The notes below the pieces were generated by a model that was not told where the DNA came from, ran no database searches, and saw nothing but the letters and a program-made list of their open reading frames with translations. Made by a program: the position numbers and the translations under genes. Shown piece after piece: positions 20,419 through 29,907 of a stretch of DNA of 41,692 nt. How positions within the stretch are numbered: the stretch's first letter is position 1; each line of letters starts with the position of its first letter. This stretch comes from Fidelibacterota bacterium (lineage in GTDB: Bacteria; Fidelibacterota; Marinisomatia; Marinisomatales; TCS55), in the NCBI GenBank assembly GCA_012964665.1, contig DTTO01000018.1, positions 1-41,692 of the forward strand, given 5' to 3'.

Positions 20419-20470
20419 ATTAAAAATTAAGCAAACTAATTACTAAACTAAACCGTTGTGCAAATTAAGT

Positions 20471-20556
20471 CATGTAATTCTTAATTGAAGATACCAAGAC
20501 ATTACATGTTTTGGATTGCATCAACTAGATTGATGCTTGGATTGACATAGTCAATC
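20471..20556. repeat. Cluster of inverted repeats in a 239-bp intergenic gap
   Basis: CATGTAAT(20471-20478)/ATTACATG(20501-20508); GCATCAA-CTAGA-TTGATGC (20518-20536); GATTGAC-ATA-GTCAATC (20540-20556). Confidence 0.75.
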
Positions 20557-20657
20557 TATTTCATATTTGATTATTTTTTTAAAATAATATGTATTTCGAT
20601 CTTACTTTCTTCAAAAATGTCATCAAAAAGAGTTGCCTTCCTCGAATATGCAACGGG

Positions 20658-21362
20658 TTAAACTAATGCTTCAATAGCTTCTGGCGTATCTACATCCATC
20701 CAAAATAAATTACCGATATCCACACCACCCATTCTCCCTTCACTGATTAATAAATTGCAGCCATCTGCCAAACTGCAATTACCTGATTCATTAGCGGTTT
20801 CCAAGGTATTGAAGAAACTAAAGTTGCATTTAAACACACCACAGTCAATTGCATCGAACTCAGATAAAGTTTTAGACATACCGGTAATTGTTGTATTGGT
20901 ATTTTTATCAACTGAAACTTTCATTCCATCGTCAATATCGAAAATATTATTAATCCGAAAATCCAAACCAACTAAAGCATCGTAATTATCTAAACTGTTC
21001 TGGAAAATATTATTCAATAATTCGGCATCATAAACATGATCGCTCATAGAAATCAGAAAAGGTTCCCCATTGGGGATTAGCGGCTTTGCAGCTAAAACAC
21101 TCAGGCCATTTGCCTTATCCCAATTCCCGTTATAGACGGTTTCAACATTAATTTCAAATTTATGATTGTCAATATACGATACTAAATCGGGACTTCTGTA
21201 ACCCGTAACAACCACAGCCTCCTTAATTCCTACAGAAGCGGCGTTTTCCAAAACCCTGTCTAATAAAGATTTCCCCTTCAATCTGAGCAACGTTTTAGGA
21301 ATTCCATCCGTTACAGACCGGATACGACTTCCTTGACCAGCGGCAATGATGATGAGTTTCAT
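20658..21362 (-). CDS. Nucleotidyltransferase resembling CTP:inositol-1-phosphate cytidylyltransferase (IPCT)
   Basis: IIIAAGQGSRIR...GIPKTLLRLKGKSLLDR; MSDHVYDAELL; EFDAIDCGVFKC; FWMDVDTPEA, matching the pattern I recall for archaeal IPCT domains; adjacent to inositol-1-P synthase. Confidence 0.8.
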   Translation of the reverse strand: MKLIIIAAGQGSRIRSVTDGIPKTLLRLKGKSLLDRVLENAASVGIKEAVVVTGYRSPDLVSYIDNHKFEINVETVYNGNWDKANGLSVLAAKPLIPNGEPFLISMSDHVYDAELLNNIFQNSLDNYDALVGLDFRINNIFDIDDGMKVSVDKNTNTTITGMSKTLSEFDAIDCGVFKCNFSFFNTLETANESGNCSLADGCNLLISEGRMGGVDIGNLFWMDVDTPEAIEALV

Positions 21363-21365
21363 CTA

Positions 21366-22670
21366 TTATTCTTCGTAATAGTCCAACCCAAGATGGGTTA
21401 TTAATTCCTCACCCATGATATGCCGAAGCGTATTTTTCAGTTTCGCGAGTTGGACAAATAAATCATGTTCGGGATATAACTCAGGAAGGGTCATGGGACT
21501 CTTAAAAAAGAATGAGAGCCATTCTTGGATACCAATCATGCCGGCCCGTTTAGCTAAGTCTAAAAATAGGACTAAATCCAGGCAAATTGGTGCCGCTAAA
21601 ATGCTGTCCCGGCAAAGAAAATCCACTTTTATCTGCATCGGATAACCAAGCCATCCAAAAATATCTATATTATCCCAACTCTCCTTGTTATCACCTCGGG
21701 GCGGGTAATAATTAATACGCACTTTATGATATAAGTCATTATACAAATCCGGATAAAGTTCAGGTTGGAGGATATAATCTAAAGCACCAAGCTTACTTTC
21801 TTCCTTGGTTTTAAAAGCATCCGGATCATCCAACACTTCCCCATCCCGATTGCCGAGAATATTTGTTGAGAACCAACCATTAATACCAATTTGTCTTGCT
21901 TTCAATCCCGGGGCCAGAATCGTTTTCATAAGCGTTTGACCTGTTTTGAAATCTTTCCCGGCCAAGGGTGAATCCTTCGCCTTAGCAAGTTCATTCAAGG
22001 CAGGGATATCCACAGTCAGGTTCGGTGCGCCATTTGCAAAAGGAATACCATTTTTGATAGCGGCATAAGCATAAATCATGCTGGGAGAAATGTCGGGATC
22101 ATTATTAAGAAGCCCTTCCTCAAATTTTTCAAGTGAAGAATGGACATCCTGAGATTTAAAAAATATTTCAGTACTTCCGCACCATATCATAACATTGGCC
22201 CTGGTATCGTGTTTTTTCGTGAAATTCTTAATGTCTTCTTCCACCTGATTAGCCAAATCCATTTTATTGGGGCCAGTTTTGATGAAGGTTCCTTCTAATC
22301 TTCTAACATAATTTTTATCGAATACCGCGGGCCATACTTCTAATTGTTCCAAAGACTCTTTCATTGAATCAATAAGAAATCTATCCAACACACCTGAACG
22401 AACACATATTTCGTATAAGTTCTCTTCGTTAATATCCCACCCACCAAATACCAAATCGTCCAAATCAGCGAGTGGAGCAAAATCCTTTATCAATGGAACA
22501 CGGTTTTCCGGTCTCTTCCCCAAGCGTATCGTTCCCATCTGTGTCATACTGCCAATTGGCTTCAAATTTCCATTTTTTATTGCTTCAATTCCGGCAATAA
22601 ATGTGCTAGCAACAGCCCCCATTCCAGGAATAAGAATACCCAGTTTTCCTTCAGGTTTTACATAATCCAT
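21366..22670 (-). CDS. Myo-inositol-1-phosphate synthase
   Basis: GILIPGMGAVASTFIAGIEAIKNG...GSMTQMGTIRLGKR; DFKTGQTLMKT; NGWFSTNILGNRDG. Start set at ATG 22670 behind an AGAGGT Shine-Dalgarno. Confidence 0.93.
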   Translation of the reverse strand: MDYVKPEGKLGILIPGMGAVASTFIAGIEAIKNGNLKPIGSMTQMGTIRLGKRPENRVPLIKDFAPLADLDDLVFGGWDINEENLYEICVRSGVLDRFLIDSMKESLEQLEVWPAVFDKNYVRRLEGTFIKTGPNKMDLANQVEEDIKNFTKKHDTRANVMIWCGSTEIFFKSQDVHSSLEKFEEGLLNNDPDISPSMIYAYAAIKNGIPFANGAPNLTVDIPALNELAKAKDSPLAGKDFKTGQTLMKTILAPGLKARQIGINGWFSTNILGNRDGEVLDDPDAFKTKEESKLGALDYILQPELYPDLYNDLYHKVRINYYPPRGDNKESWDNIDIFGWLGYPMQIKVDFLCRDSILAAPICLDLVLFLDLAKRAGMIGIQEWLSFFFKSPMTLPELYPEHDLFVQLAKLKNTLRHIMGEELITHLGLDYYEE

Positions 22671-22779
22671 TGTTACCTCTTTTTTAAAGAATTTAATTAA
22701 CAAGCGGGAAATTACTGAATTTCTGTCCCAACTTTATCCAATGATTTAATAACGATTTCTGTCGAAATCCATTCAGTAT

Positions 22780-23772
22780 TTATGCCTTGAGTTCTGATAA
22801 TACTTTCCACGGTAAATCGGGAAGGATTTCATTAAGACATAAAAGGGGTTCATTTCTATTGTGGCACTTATTTTTTAGACAAGGGCTACAGTGAACATTT
22901 TCATTTATAATTTTTGTGTAAGGGCCGATCGGTCCGGTAGATCCCGAATCACCGGCACCAAAAAGAGATACGGTTGGTACACCCAAATTTGCTGAAATAT
23001 GACCCAGGCCGCTATCTGTAGACACGGCACCCTTACACTGTGAAATCAAGGCCATGCTATCCCTAAGCCCATAATGTCCGGCAACTGTGTAAATATTTTT
23101 ATTTACGGATGCTTCTACCAATATTTCTGCTTTTGTTCGATCTCCTTTTCCACCTAAGACTAAAATGGGCTCAGACGTTTTCTCCAGCATTTCCAACACC
23201 TTTAATTGGGGAATACTTCGTGAGGAGGCCACGCTGAATGGGAATAAAGCGATTGGATTAGTTAATCCGATTTCCGCCAACTCCTGTTTAGCCCATTGCT
23301 TTTCTTCGTCCTGCAACTCAATTCCGTGATTGCCAGGTTTCATACCACGATGAAATCCATTCAATAAATAGAGGTATTGCAGGGATCGGTGCATTTTCAT
23401 TTTTGGCCTGGGAATAATCTCAGTAAGTAACCTTGACCTTCCTTGACCGGGAAATCCGATTCGGTGGGTTGTCTGTGATTTTTTGGCTAAATAAGCAGCT
23501 CGATATGAATCGGACAATAAATAAAATTTATCCAAATCAAGTGCATTTAAACTACGTCCGGAATTAGCAGTGGACCTGAATCCGTTTAAATCTTTTTTTT
23601 GAAAGGAAATAATACCATCAATTAACTGGTGGTTTTCAAAAATGGGTACCACCCAGGATTTGCAAATCACCAATATTGTTGCATCAGGGAATTCCTCTTT
23701 ACAAGCGTTAAAAAAAGGTAACGCCATGACAGCATCACCAACCCAATTTGGGCAGAATACACCAATCCTCAA
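22780..23772 (-). CDS. Lipopolysaccharide heptosyltransferase II-like (GT9)
   Basis: PNWVGDAVMALPFF, AVSTDSGLGHISANLGVPTVSLFGAGDSGSTGP. Confidence 0.9.
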   Translation of the reverse strand: MRIGVFCPNWVGDAVMALPFFNACKEEFPDATILVICKSWVVPIFENHQLIDGIISFQKKDLNGFRSTANSGRSLNALDLDKFYLLSDSYRAAYLAKKSQTTHRIGFPGQGRSRLLTEIIPRPKMKMHRSLQYLYLLNGFHRGMKPGNHGIELQDEEKQWAKQELAEIGLTNPIALFPFSVASSRSIPQLKVLEMLEKTSEPILVLGGKGDRTKAEILVEASVNKNIYTVAGHYGLRDSMALISQCKGAVSTDSGLGHISANLGVPTVSLFGAGDSGSTGPIGPYTKIINENVHCSPCLKNKCHNRNEPLLCLNEILPDLPWKVLSELKA

Positions 23773-23830
23773 TTTATTCAGCCCTTATAGTGTCGTGTTA
23801 AGCCTGTATTAGAACAAAATACCCCAATCA

Positions 23831-24925
23831 TCAAATTGAGCCCCCTGCCAGCTTATATTCTATAGCATCAACCAAACGAACAGAAGCTTTTCCATCCATT
23901 TTATACAGATATTCTGATTGTGCTGCTAAACGTTCCAATTTTAAATCATTTGGGTATTCCAGTGCATGGTAAACTAGAGAGGGTAAATCTTCAGGATTAT
24001 TCAGACGGAATCCAAAATCGACACCTTCCATTCGTTCCAAATCTAATTTTTTCAAAAATCGTTTATTAAAAATTCGGTGTTTCAATCTGAGGGTATAACA
24101 TTCCGCCATGATGATTGGACGATTCAAGTAAAGGTATTCAAACATGGTTGATGAAATATCCGAAACCAGCAGATCAGCCATATTGTAGTAGGGTATTATA
24201 TTATAATCCTCTGGCGGTATTAAAACAATTTTTGCATATTCACTGGCTAGCTTTTCCATTTCCTTGCTTTGATACAAATACCGATCCTGATACCAGCTGA
24301 AGTTATGAAGTTTAACAATAATATTGGTTTCATAGCTGAGTTTTCCTAATACAGGTGCCAATTGATCCAGCGATGATGGATAAAAACTAGGGGCATACAA
24401 AACCGTTTTCCGATTTGGATCTAAGCCGAATTTTTGCAATAATAATTTTCCAGAGTCATTTGAAGTAACAAGAGGATCACATTTGGTAAATCCGGTGAGA
24501 ACCAAATTAGTGTGCCCATGTGCTTTCAGTTCATTTAAACGCGGCTCCGATTCTACAGAACGCACATCAATCCGTTCATCAATATCATTATAATAGGATT
24601 GTTTTAAACCAATCCCATGATAGACCATAACGGCTAGAGTTTTATTTTGAACTATTGGTTTAAGCTGGCCCACATTACCTACCACTATTACGTCAAATGT
24701 CTTTTGTCTTAGTGCATCAATGCGGGACTTTTCATCTTTTTCAGCCACTGTTTTAATCTTCAGCTTTTTGCAAGTGGAATGGAATATTTCCTTTTCTTTT
24801 TTTCCCATCATAAATGGAATTGAGGCAACAATTTCATAACCCCCTCTCCCCCTCATTTCATCGATTATGGGAATGAAATTAGGTAAATAATAAAGATGAT
24901 GATTTTCAAACAGAACCTTGATCAT
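23831..24925 (-). CDS. CDP-glycerol glycerophosphotransferase family protein (second copy)
   Basis: VMVYHGIGLKQSYY, VLYAPSFYPSSLDQ, MADLLVSDISSTMFEYLYLNRPIIMAE. Confidence 0.87.
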   Translation of the reverse strand: MIKVLFENHHLYYLPNFIPIIDEMRGRGGYEIVASIPFMMGKKEKEIFHSTCKKLKIKTVAEKDEKSRIDALRQKTFDVIVVGNVGQLKPIVQNKTLAVMVYHGIGLKQSYYNDIDERIDVRSVESEPRLNELKAHGHTNLVLTGFTKCDPLVTSNDSGKLLLQKFGLDPNRKTVLYAPSFYPSSLDQLAPVLGKLSYETNIIVKLHNFSWYQDRYLYQSKEMEKLASEYAKIVLIPPEDYNIIPYYNMADLLVSDISSTMFEYLYLNRPIIMAECYTLRLKHRIFNKRFLKKLDLERMEGVDFGFRLNNPEDLPSLVYHALEYPNDLKLERLAAQSEYLYKMDGKASVRLVDAIEYKLAGGSI

Positions 24926-24934
24926 TATCTGGCT

Positions 24935-25984
24935 TTAATTTATCAATTCTTGAAAAGCATTGAAAACTTCAATGGGTTTAATATTTTGGATGGATAATGA
25001 TTGTGATTGCAGAATTTTATATTTTACCCAATAAGGCCTGTATCTTTCTACATTACGGTGATCCCCCGAGTATAAACCCACTATCGGCGTACCGACAGAA
25101 TCAGCGACATGAATCATAGCCGTGTCAGGTGAAATCAACAGGTTTGAATTTTGAATGATTGGACCTGCTTCAAGAATGGAATGCAAAGGGTGAACCAGGT
25201 TAATTGCCGAACTAAATTTTTTTTCGATTTGTTTTGCTAGATGAAAATCATTGCCTTCTACAAATACATTTATTTGGTAGTCCTTATTTTTTTTTAAGAC
25301 TAAATCAATCAATGTGATCCAATTTTCTAAGGGCCATTTACGTAACCAACTTCCAGAAGACAAATTAATTGAAATTTGATTCTCATTTTTTGGACGATTT
25401 AATTCAACATTTGGAAAAAATGATTTAATCGTAAAATCGAGATCATAAGCCCGAAGGATCATAGCATTCTTTTGCAGAATTCGATAGGTATTATTCGAGG
25501 TTAATCCATGATGATAATGTTGTTCCATTCGGCGATGGGCGATACATACCTTTACATTTGCCCTAACATTTTTTGAAATTTTAAAGGCGGTGATTGATGG
25601 ATGATCTTTTGCATTATAAAATAAATCATATTTTGTCTCTTTCAATGCATTCCAAAATCGGCGCCCAGATCGGTAAACCATTGTTTTTTCAACCTCTTTA
25701 ATCGATTGAAAAAGCGGCTCATTTATCCTTGAACATAGAAGGTGAATTACTGAGGCAGGAAAAAGCTTCCGTAATCCACCAATAGTGGGAAACAATAAAA
25801 CCGCATCACCGATTTTTTCTTGTGCTTGAACCAAAATTTTTTTCGGATTAGCCGGAAGTGGCTTATATGGTATTCGTTTGGAGAAAAAATTATAAATTCC
25901 AACTTGCAGTTTTCGGGGATAATGTCTTGGATTTTCCTGAAAAGATCGAGCCTGGCTAACGGTGGGATTGGCCATATTGCTCAT
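24935..25984 (-). CDS. Glycosyltransferase family 9 (heptosyltransferase-like)
   Basis: EKIGDAVLLFPTIGGLRKLFP; LLISPDTAMIHVADSVGTPIVGLYSGD. Confidence 0.88.
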   Translation of the reverse strand: MSNMANPTVSQARSFQENPRHYPRKLQVGIYNFFSKRIPYKPLPANPKKILVQAQEKIGDAVLLFPTIGGLRKLFPASVIHLLCSRINEPLFQSIKEVEKTMVYRSGRRFWNALKETKYDLFYNAKDHPSITAFKISKNVRANVKVCIAHRRMEQHYHHGLTSNNTYRILQKNAMILRAYDLDFTIKSFFPNVELNRPKNENQISINLSSGSWLRKWPLENWITLIDLVLKKNKDYQINVFVEGNDFHLAKQIEKKFSSAINLVHPLHSILEAGPIIQNSNLLISPDTAMIHVADSVGTPIVGLYSGDHRNVERYRPYWVKYKILQSQSLSIQNIKPIEVFNAFQELIN

Positions 25985-27068
25985 AAAAATAGGATTCTAA
26001 TCGATCGATCATTGTATCCAACGTAAAATGATCAGCCACCTGTTCTTTAGCTGCTATTCCCCAATTTGAAATTTCATCACTGCCATGTTGATTTAATACA
26101 AAATGCATCGCTTCACAAATTGCATCCACGTTCATGGGTTTAAAAATATATCCAGTTTTACGATGATCCATCAATTCCGGGACACCGTTTACATTGGCCG
26201 CCAGAATAGGTTTTCCTAATGCCATGCTTTCCATGACAACATTAGGCATACCTTCCTGCCGGGAGGGCATGATTACATAATCGGCTGCTTTCAAAATTGT
26301 AGAAAGATTATTCTGGAAACCAATCAACTTCACGCGCCCATTTAAATTGCTCTCGCGAATTTGTTTTTCCAATGCTTTCCGATCTTTCCCCATACCTGCG
26401 ATTAATAAAGTAAAGGGCCTTGCCATTCCATTCATTCGGTTTGCGGCTTCGATGAGAAGATCAAATCCTTTTTGACTGGTTAACCGTCCCGCCGCCACAA
26501 AAACAAGGTGATCTTTTGGAACATTCCAAATGGTATAAACATCAGCCGGTTTAACAGCACCATTCATCTTTAACCCATTATAGATTACCGTTGTTTTATC
26601 CTGGGCCATCCACGGAAAACGATTGTATGCAGTACGAATCGATTCGGAATTGGTAATAATGCCATCGACCAATCCTATGGTCTTTTTATGTTTCCACTTA
26701 TCAGAAAAAAGCTGAATCCCGTTCCGGGCGATAATGACCGGTACCTTGGCCAAGCGTGCCGCAATCCCAGCTACGCGAATATCTTTGTTTAAGTTTAGCA
26801 AAATCACATCCACTTTTTCTCTTTTCAGGATGCGTTTTGTATGCCAGATTTTAAACGGGCTGTAATCTGCATAAATGTTCAACGGTAATATATTGAGACC
26901 CGCTTCCTCAGCCTTGTTTAATAAGATGGAATTTGCTTTACCAGATAAGGTCACCCTATGCCCACGCTCTTGAAGACCGCAAGCAGCCGTAATCATCCAT
27001 TTCTCTCCACCACCCCACTTATGGGCCGAAATTGAGTTGCTGAAAAATATATTTAATTTTTTATCCAT
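25956..27068 (-). CDS. Glycosyltransferase family 4
   Basis: AAGRLTSQKGFDLLIEA; MPSRQEGMPNVVMESMALGKPILAANVNGVPEL. Confidence 0.92.
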   Translation of the reverse strand: MDKKLNIFFSNSISAHKWGGGEKWMITAACGLQERGHRVTLSGKANSILLNKAEEAGLNILPLNIYADYSPFKIWHTKRILKREKVDVILLNLNKDIRVAGIAARLAKVPVIIARNGIQLFSDKWKHKKTIGLVDGIITNSESIRTAYNRFPWMAQDKTTVIYNGLKMNGAVKPADVYTIWNVPKDHLVFVAAGRLTSQKGFDLLIEAANRMNGMARPFTLLIAGMGKDRKALEKQIRESNLNGRVKLIGFQNNLSTILKAADYVIMPSRQEGMPNVVMESMALGKPILAANVNGVPELMDHRKTGYIFKPMNVDAICEAMHFVLNQHGSDEISNWGIAAKEQVADHFTLDTMIDRLESYFYEQYGQSHR

Positions 27069-27077
27069 TTTTATTCT

Positions 27078-28910
27078 TTAGTCAAATTGAAAGTCATATA
27101 ATCGTCTGTATAGTCCCCCTTTTTCATATAGTTCCTTATGTGAACCTACCTCTAAAATTTTTCCTTTGTCCAGTACAACTATTTTATCAGCATTTTGAAC
27201 CGTTGATAATCGGTGTGCGATTACCAATGCCGTGCGGTCTTTCATTAATACTTCAATCGCTTTTTGTACCATTTTTTCTGATTCAGTATCCAGAGCTGAG
27301 GTAGCTTCATCTAAAATCAGAATGGGTGGATTTTTCAATAAGGCACGAGCGATGGCCAAGCGTTGTTTTTGTCCACCCGATAATTTTACCCCACGTTCCC
27401 CAATTACTGTATTAAATCCTTTCGGCATATCTTCAATAAATTTAAGCGCATTGGCCGCTTCAGCAGCGTGGCGAATCGCTTCATCTGACATATCTTTTTG
27501 GCCATAGGCAATATTGTTTTTCACTGTATCATTGAACAGTAATACTTCTTGTGTCACAATTCCCATTTGGCGCCGGAGGGATGACAAACTTACATCCCTA
27601 ATGTCATGACCATCAATTTTAATCATTCCTGATGACACATCGTAAAAACGAGGGATCAAATCAGCGATAGTGGATTTTCCCGCCCCGCTTGGACCGACTA
27701 AGGCCACATTTTTACCCTTATCAATTGAAAAACTGACTTGATCTAAAACCCGCTCATCCCCATTCTTGTATTCGAAATGCACATTTTCAAACCCAATGGA
27801 TTGTTCAATTGGCCTCAGGTGGATGGGGTTTAGTTTTTCGACAATTTCTGGTGGTGTATCTAAAAGGCCAAATACACGTTCGGCCGAAGCCATACCCATT
27901 TGAATTTTGACATTCACATTACTCAACTGTTTAATCGGACCAAGAATAGAAAATAAAATCAGAATAAAGCGGATGAAATCTTCGGCGCTTAGGCTTTGCT
28001 GGGCCAACACTTCCATTCCTCCATACCACAGTAAAACTACACCAATTATCACTCCAAAACTTTCAGTTACCGGACCGGCTAATAAATTCAACCGCCCTCG
28101 TTGGAAAAGTAATTTGAAATAATTATGGCTCTCATGGTTGAATTTTTTTATCTCTTCTTTTTCCACCACAAAAGCTTTCACAATCCGAATAGAAGAAAGT
28201 ATTTCCGACAGGATATTCATTATTTCCGCAATTTTTGATTGGGTCCGCCGGGACTTTCGGCGAATGCTTCGGCCAATGTAAATAATGAATACTCCCGCCA
28301 AGGGTATAATCGTAATGGCGATCAGGGCCAGTTTCCAACTGATAATAAACAAAAGCGAAGAGAACATAAGAATATTGATCGGTTCAACAAACAGGCGCAA
28401 GAAGGCAACCGATAAAGTCGTCTGTAACTGTTGAACATCATTAATTATGATTGAGCTGATTACACCAGTGCGTTTTTCATTAAAATAGCCCAAAGAAAGT
28501 GTCTGAATATGCTGATACAATTTTTCACGAATTTCTGTAACCAGTTTTAGCTGGACAAAGCGCATGAGAATATTCTTCAAATACAGAAATAGGTTCTTCA
28601 GGAAAAAGACACCCAAGATCGTAAAACATAGAATTTTTAAGGATTCCTGGGGCGTTTCCCTGAGAATCAATTTATTGGTCCAATATTTTAATTGTTCATT
28701 AGCCGTTAAAATGGATTTCCCGGCCAGTTCAGCCTGATTTTTAATGATTTCATCGAAATCAGTCAGGATATTGTTAATCAGGGTTGCTGTGAGCCAAATG
28801 GAAGCACTATTCAAGACCACAAATACAAAGGCCGAAACGACCGAAATAAAAATCAGTGGCCAATACTGAAGCAGCATATTGCCCATTCGTTTAAATATGG
28901 AACCAGACAT
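27078..28910 (-). CDS. ABC transporter ATP-binding/permease (MsbA-like exporter)
   Basis: TM domain plus Walker A GPSGAGKST, signature LSGGQKQRLAIARAL, Walker B ILILDEATSALD. Confidence 0.93.
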   Translation of the reverse strand: MSGSIFKRMGNMLLQYWPLIFISVVSAFVFVVLNSASIWLTATLINNILTDFDEIIKNQAELAGKSILTANEQLKYWTNKLILRETPQESLKILCFTILGVFFLKNLFLYLKNILMRFVQLKLVTEIREKLYQHIQTLSLGYFNEKRTGVISSIIINDVQQLQTTLSVAFLRLFVEPINILMFSSLLFIISWKLALIAITIIPLAGVFIIYIGRSIRRKSRRTQSKIAEIMNILSEILSSIRIVKAFVVEKEEIKKFNHESHNYFKLLFQRGRLNLLAGPVTESFGVIIGVVLLWYGGMEVLAQQSLSAEDFIRFILILFSILGPIKQLSNVNVKIQMGMASAERVFGLLDTPPEIVEKLNPIHLRPIEQSIGFENVHFEYKNGDERVLDQVSFSIDKGKNVALVGPSGAGKSTIADLIPRFYDVSSGMIKIDGHDIRDVSLSSLRRQMGIVTQEVLLFNDTVKNNIAYGQKDMSDEAIRHAAEAANALKFIEDMPKGFNTVIGERGVKLSGGQKQRLAIARALLKNPPILILDEATSALDTESEKMVQKAIEVLMKDRTALVIAHRLSTVQNADKIVVLDKGKILEVGSHKELYEKGGLYRRLYDFQFD

Positions 28911-28994
28911 GGATATTATTTATTTAGCTTTTGAATGATTGAAATTAAACAGAATATAAGAGGAAATTTGTGACAGAAAAACGACTGCTTTATC

Positions 28995-29426
28995 CTATTC
29001 ACTCTCCAGATATATCATTTTTTGATGAGGAATACCGTTTGCTTCATCAAATTTAGGCCCCACCGTTTGAAATCCGCATTTTTGGTAAAAAGGAATAACA
29101 GATTCCTGGGCATTCAGATAAATCGATTTTTGACTATTCATTTCATTCAGTATAAATCGGGTTAATTTTTTCCCTATACCATGACATCTAAAATGTGGTA
29201 ATACAGCAAATCGTTCTAGTTTTATGCCTAATTCTGTTTCCCGCCAGCGCGCTGTTCCCACCGGTTGGCCATCCACGTAAGCCAGAATATAGTTTGCTTT
29301 TTCTTCATTTGCATCGATTTCAATGTTTTGGGGAATATTTTGTTCCTCAATAAACACAGTTCTTCGAATCGCCAATACAGCGGCTTTTTCATCAGTTGTT
29401 TCGATAATCTTTACATTGACTTCCAT
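28995..29426 (-). CDS. GNAT-family N-acetyltransferase
   Basis: FIEEQNIP...GTARWRE...LERFAVLPHFRCHGIGKKLTRFIL. Confidence 0.88.
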   Translation of the reverse strand: MEVNVKIIETTDEKAAVLAIRRTVFIEEQNIPQNIEIDANEEKANYILAYVDGQPVGTARWRETELGIKLERFAVLPHFRCHGIGKKLTRFILNEMNSQKSIYLNAQESVIPFYQKCGFQTVGPKFDEANGIPHQKMIYLESE

Positions 29427-29510
29427 TCAAAAATTTCGGGGTCTATGTTTACAACTTCCAATGATTTCCTTGGCCTTGCTCAGATTCATTAATTTCCCCT
29501 AATTTCTATA

Positions 29511-29891
29511 ATGAAAAGTAAAAACAAACAAATACTTATTGTAGGCGATCGGATACTGATCCGTCCTGATAAAGGCGGGAAAAAGTCCAAGGCAGGGCTC
29601 TACCTACCACCTAGCGTTATCGAGAAACAGGAAGTGTTAAGCGGCGTAGTGGTTGAAGTGGGGCCTGGGATTCCCATGGGTAACCCCGAAGATCAGTTAG
29701 ATGAACCATGGTCTGCTAGAGATAATTCACCGGTAAAATATATACCAACACAGGCCGAATTGGGCGACGTGGCTTTATTTTTGAATAAAGCGTCGATTGA
29801 AGTCAAAATTGAAAATGAAGACTATCTTATTGTTCCTCAATCGGCTATTCTCATCCTGATTCGGGATGATCTACACAGTTTAGCTGATTAA
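29511..29891 (+). CDS. GroES-like co-chaperonin family protein
   Basis: ILIVGDRILIRPD...LSGVVVEVGPGIP...ENEDYLIVPQSAILILIRDD; carries an insertion relative to canonical GroES. Confidence 0.82.
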   Translation: MKSKNKQILIVGDRILIRPDKGGKKSKAGLYLPPSVIEKQEVLSGVVVEVGPGIPMGNPEDQLDEPWSARDNSPVKYIPTQAELGDVALFLNKASIEVKIENEDYLIVPQSAILILIRDDLHSLAD

Positions 29892-29907
29892 TACTTCTGC
29901 GCGGCTA

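Noticed and set aside
19330-24925. Wall teichoic acid synthesis locus
   Set aside because: TagB/TagF-like genes are present, but the cluster has GT9 heptosyltransferases and the window has TonB receptors and lipoproteins, indicating a Gram-negative envelope.
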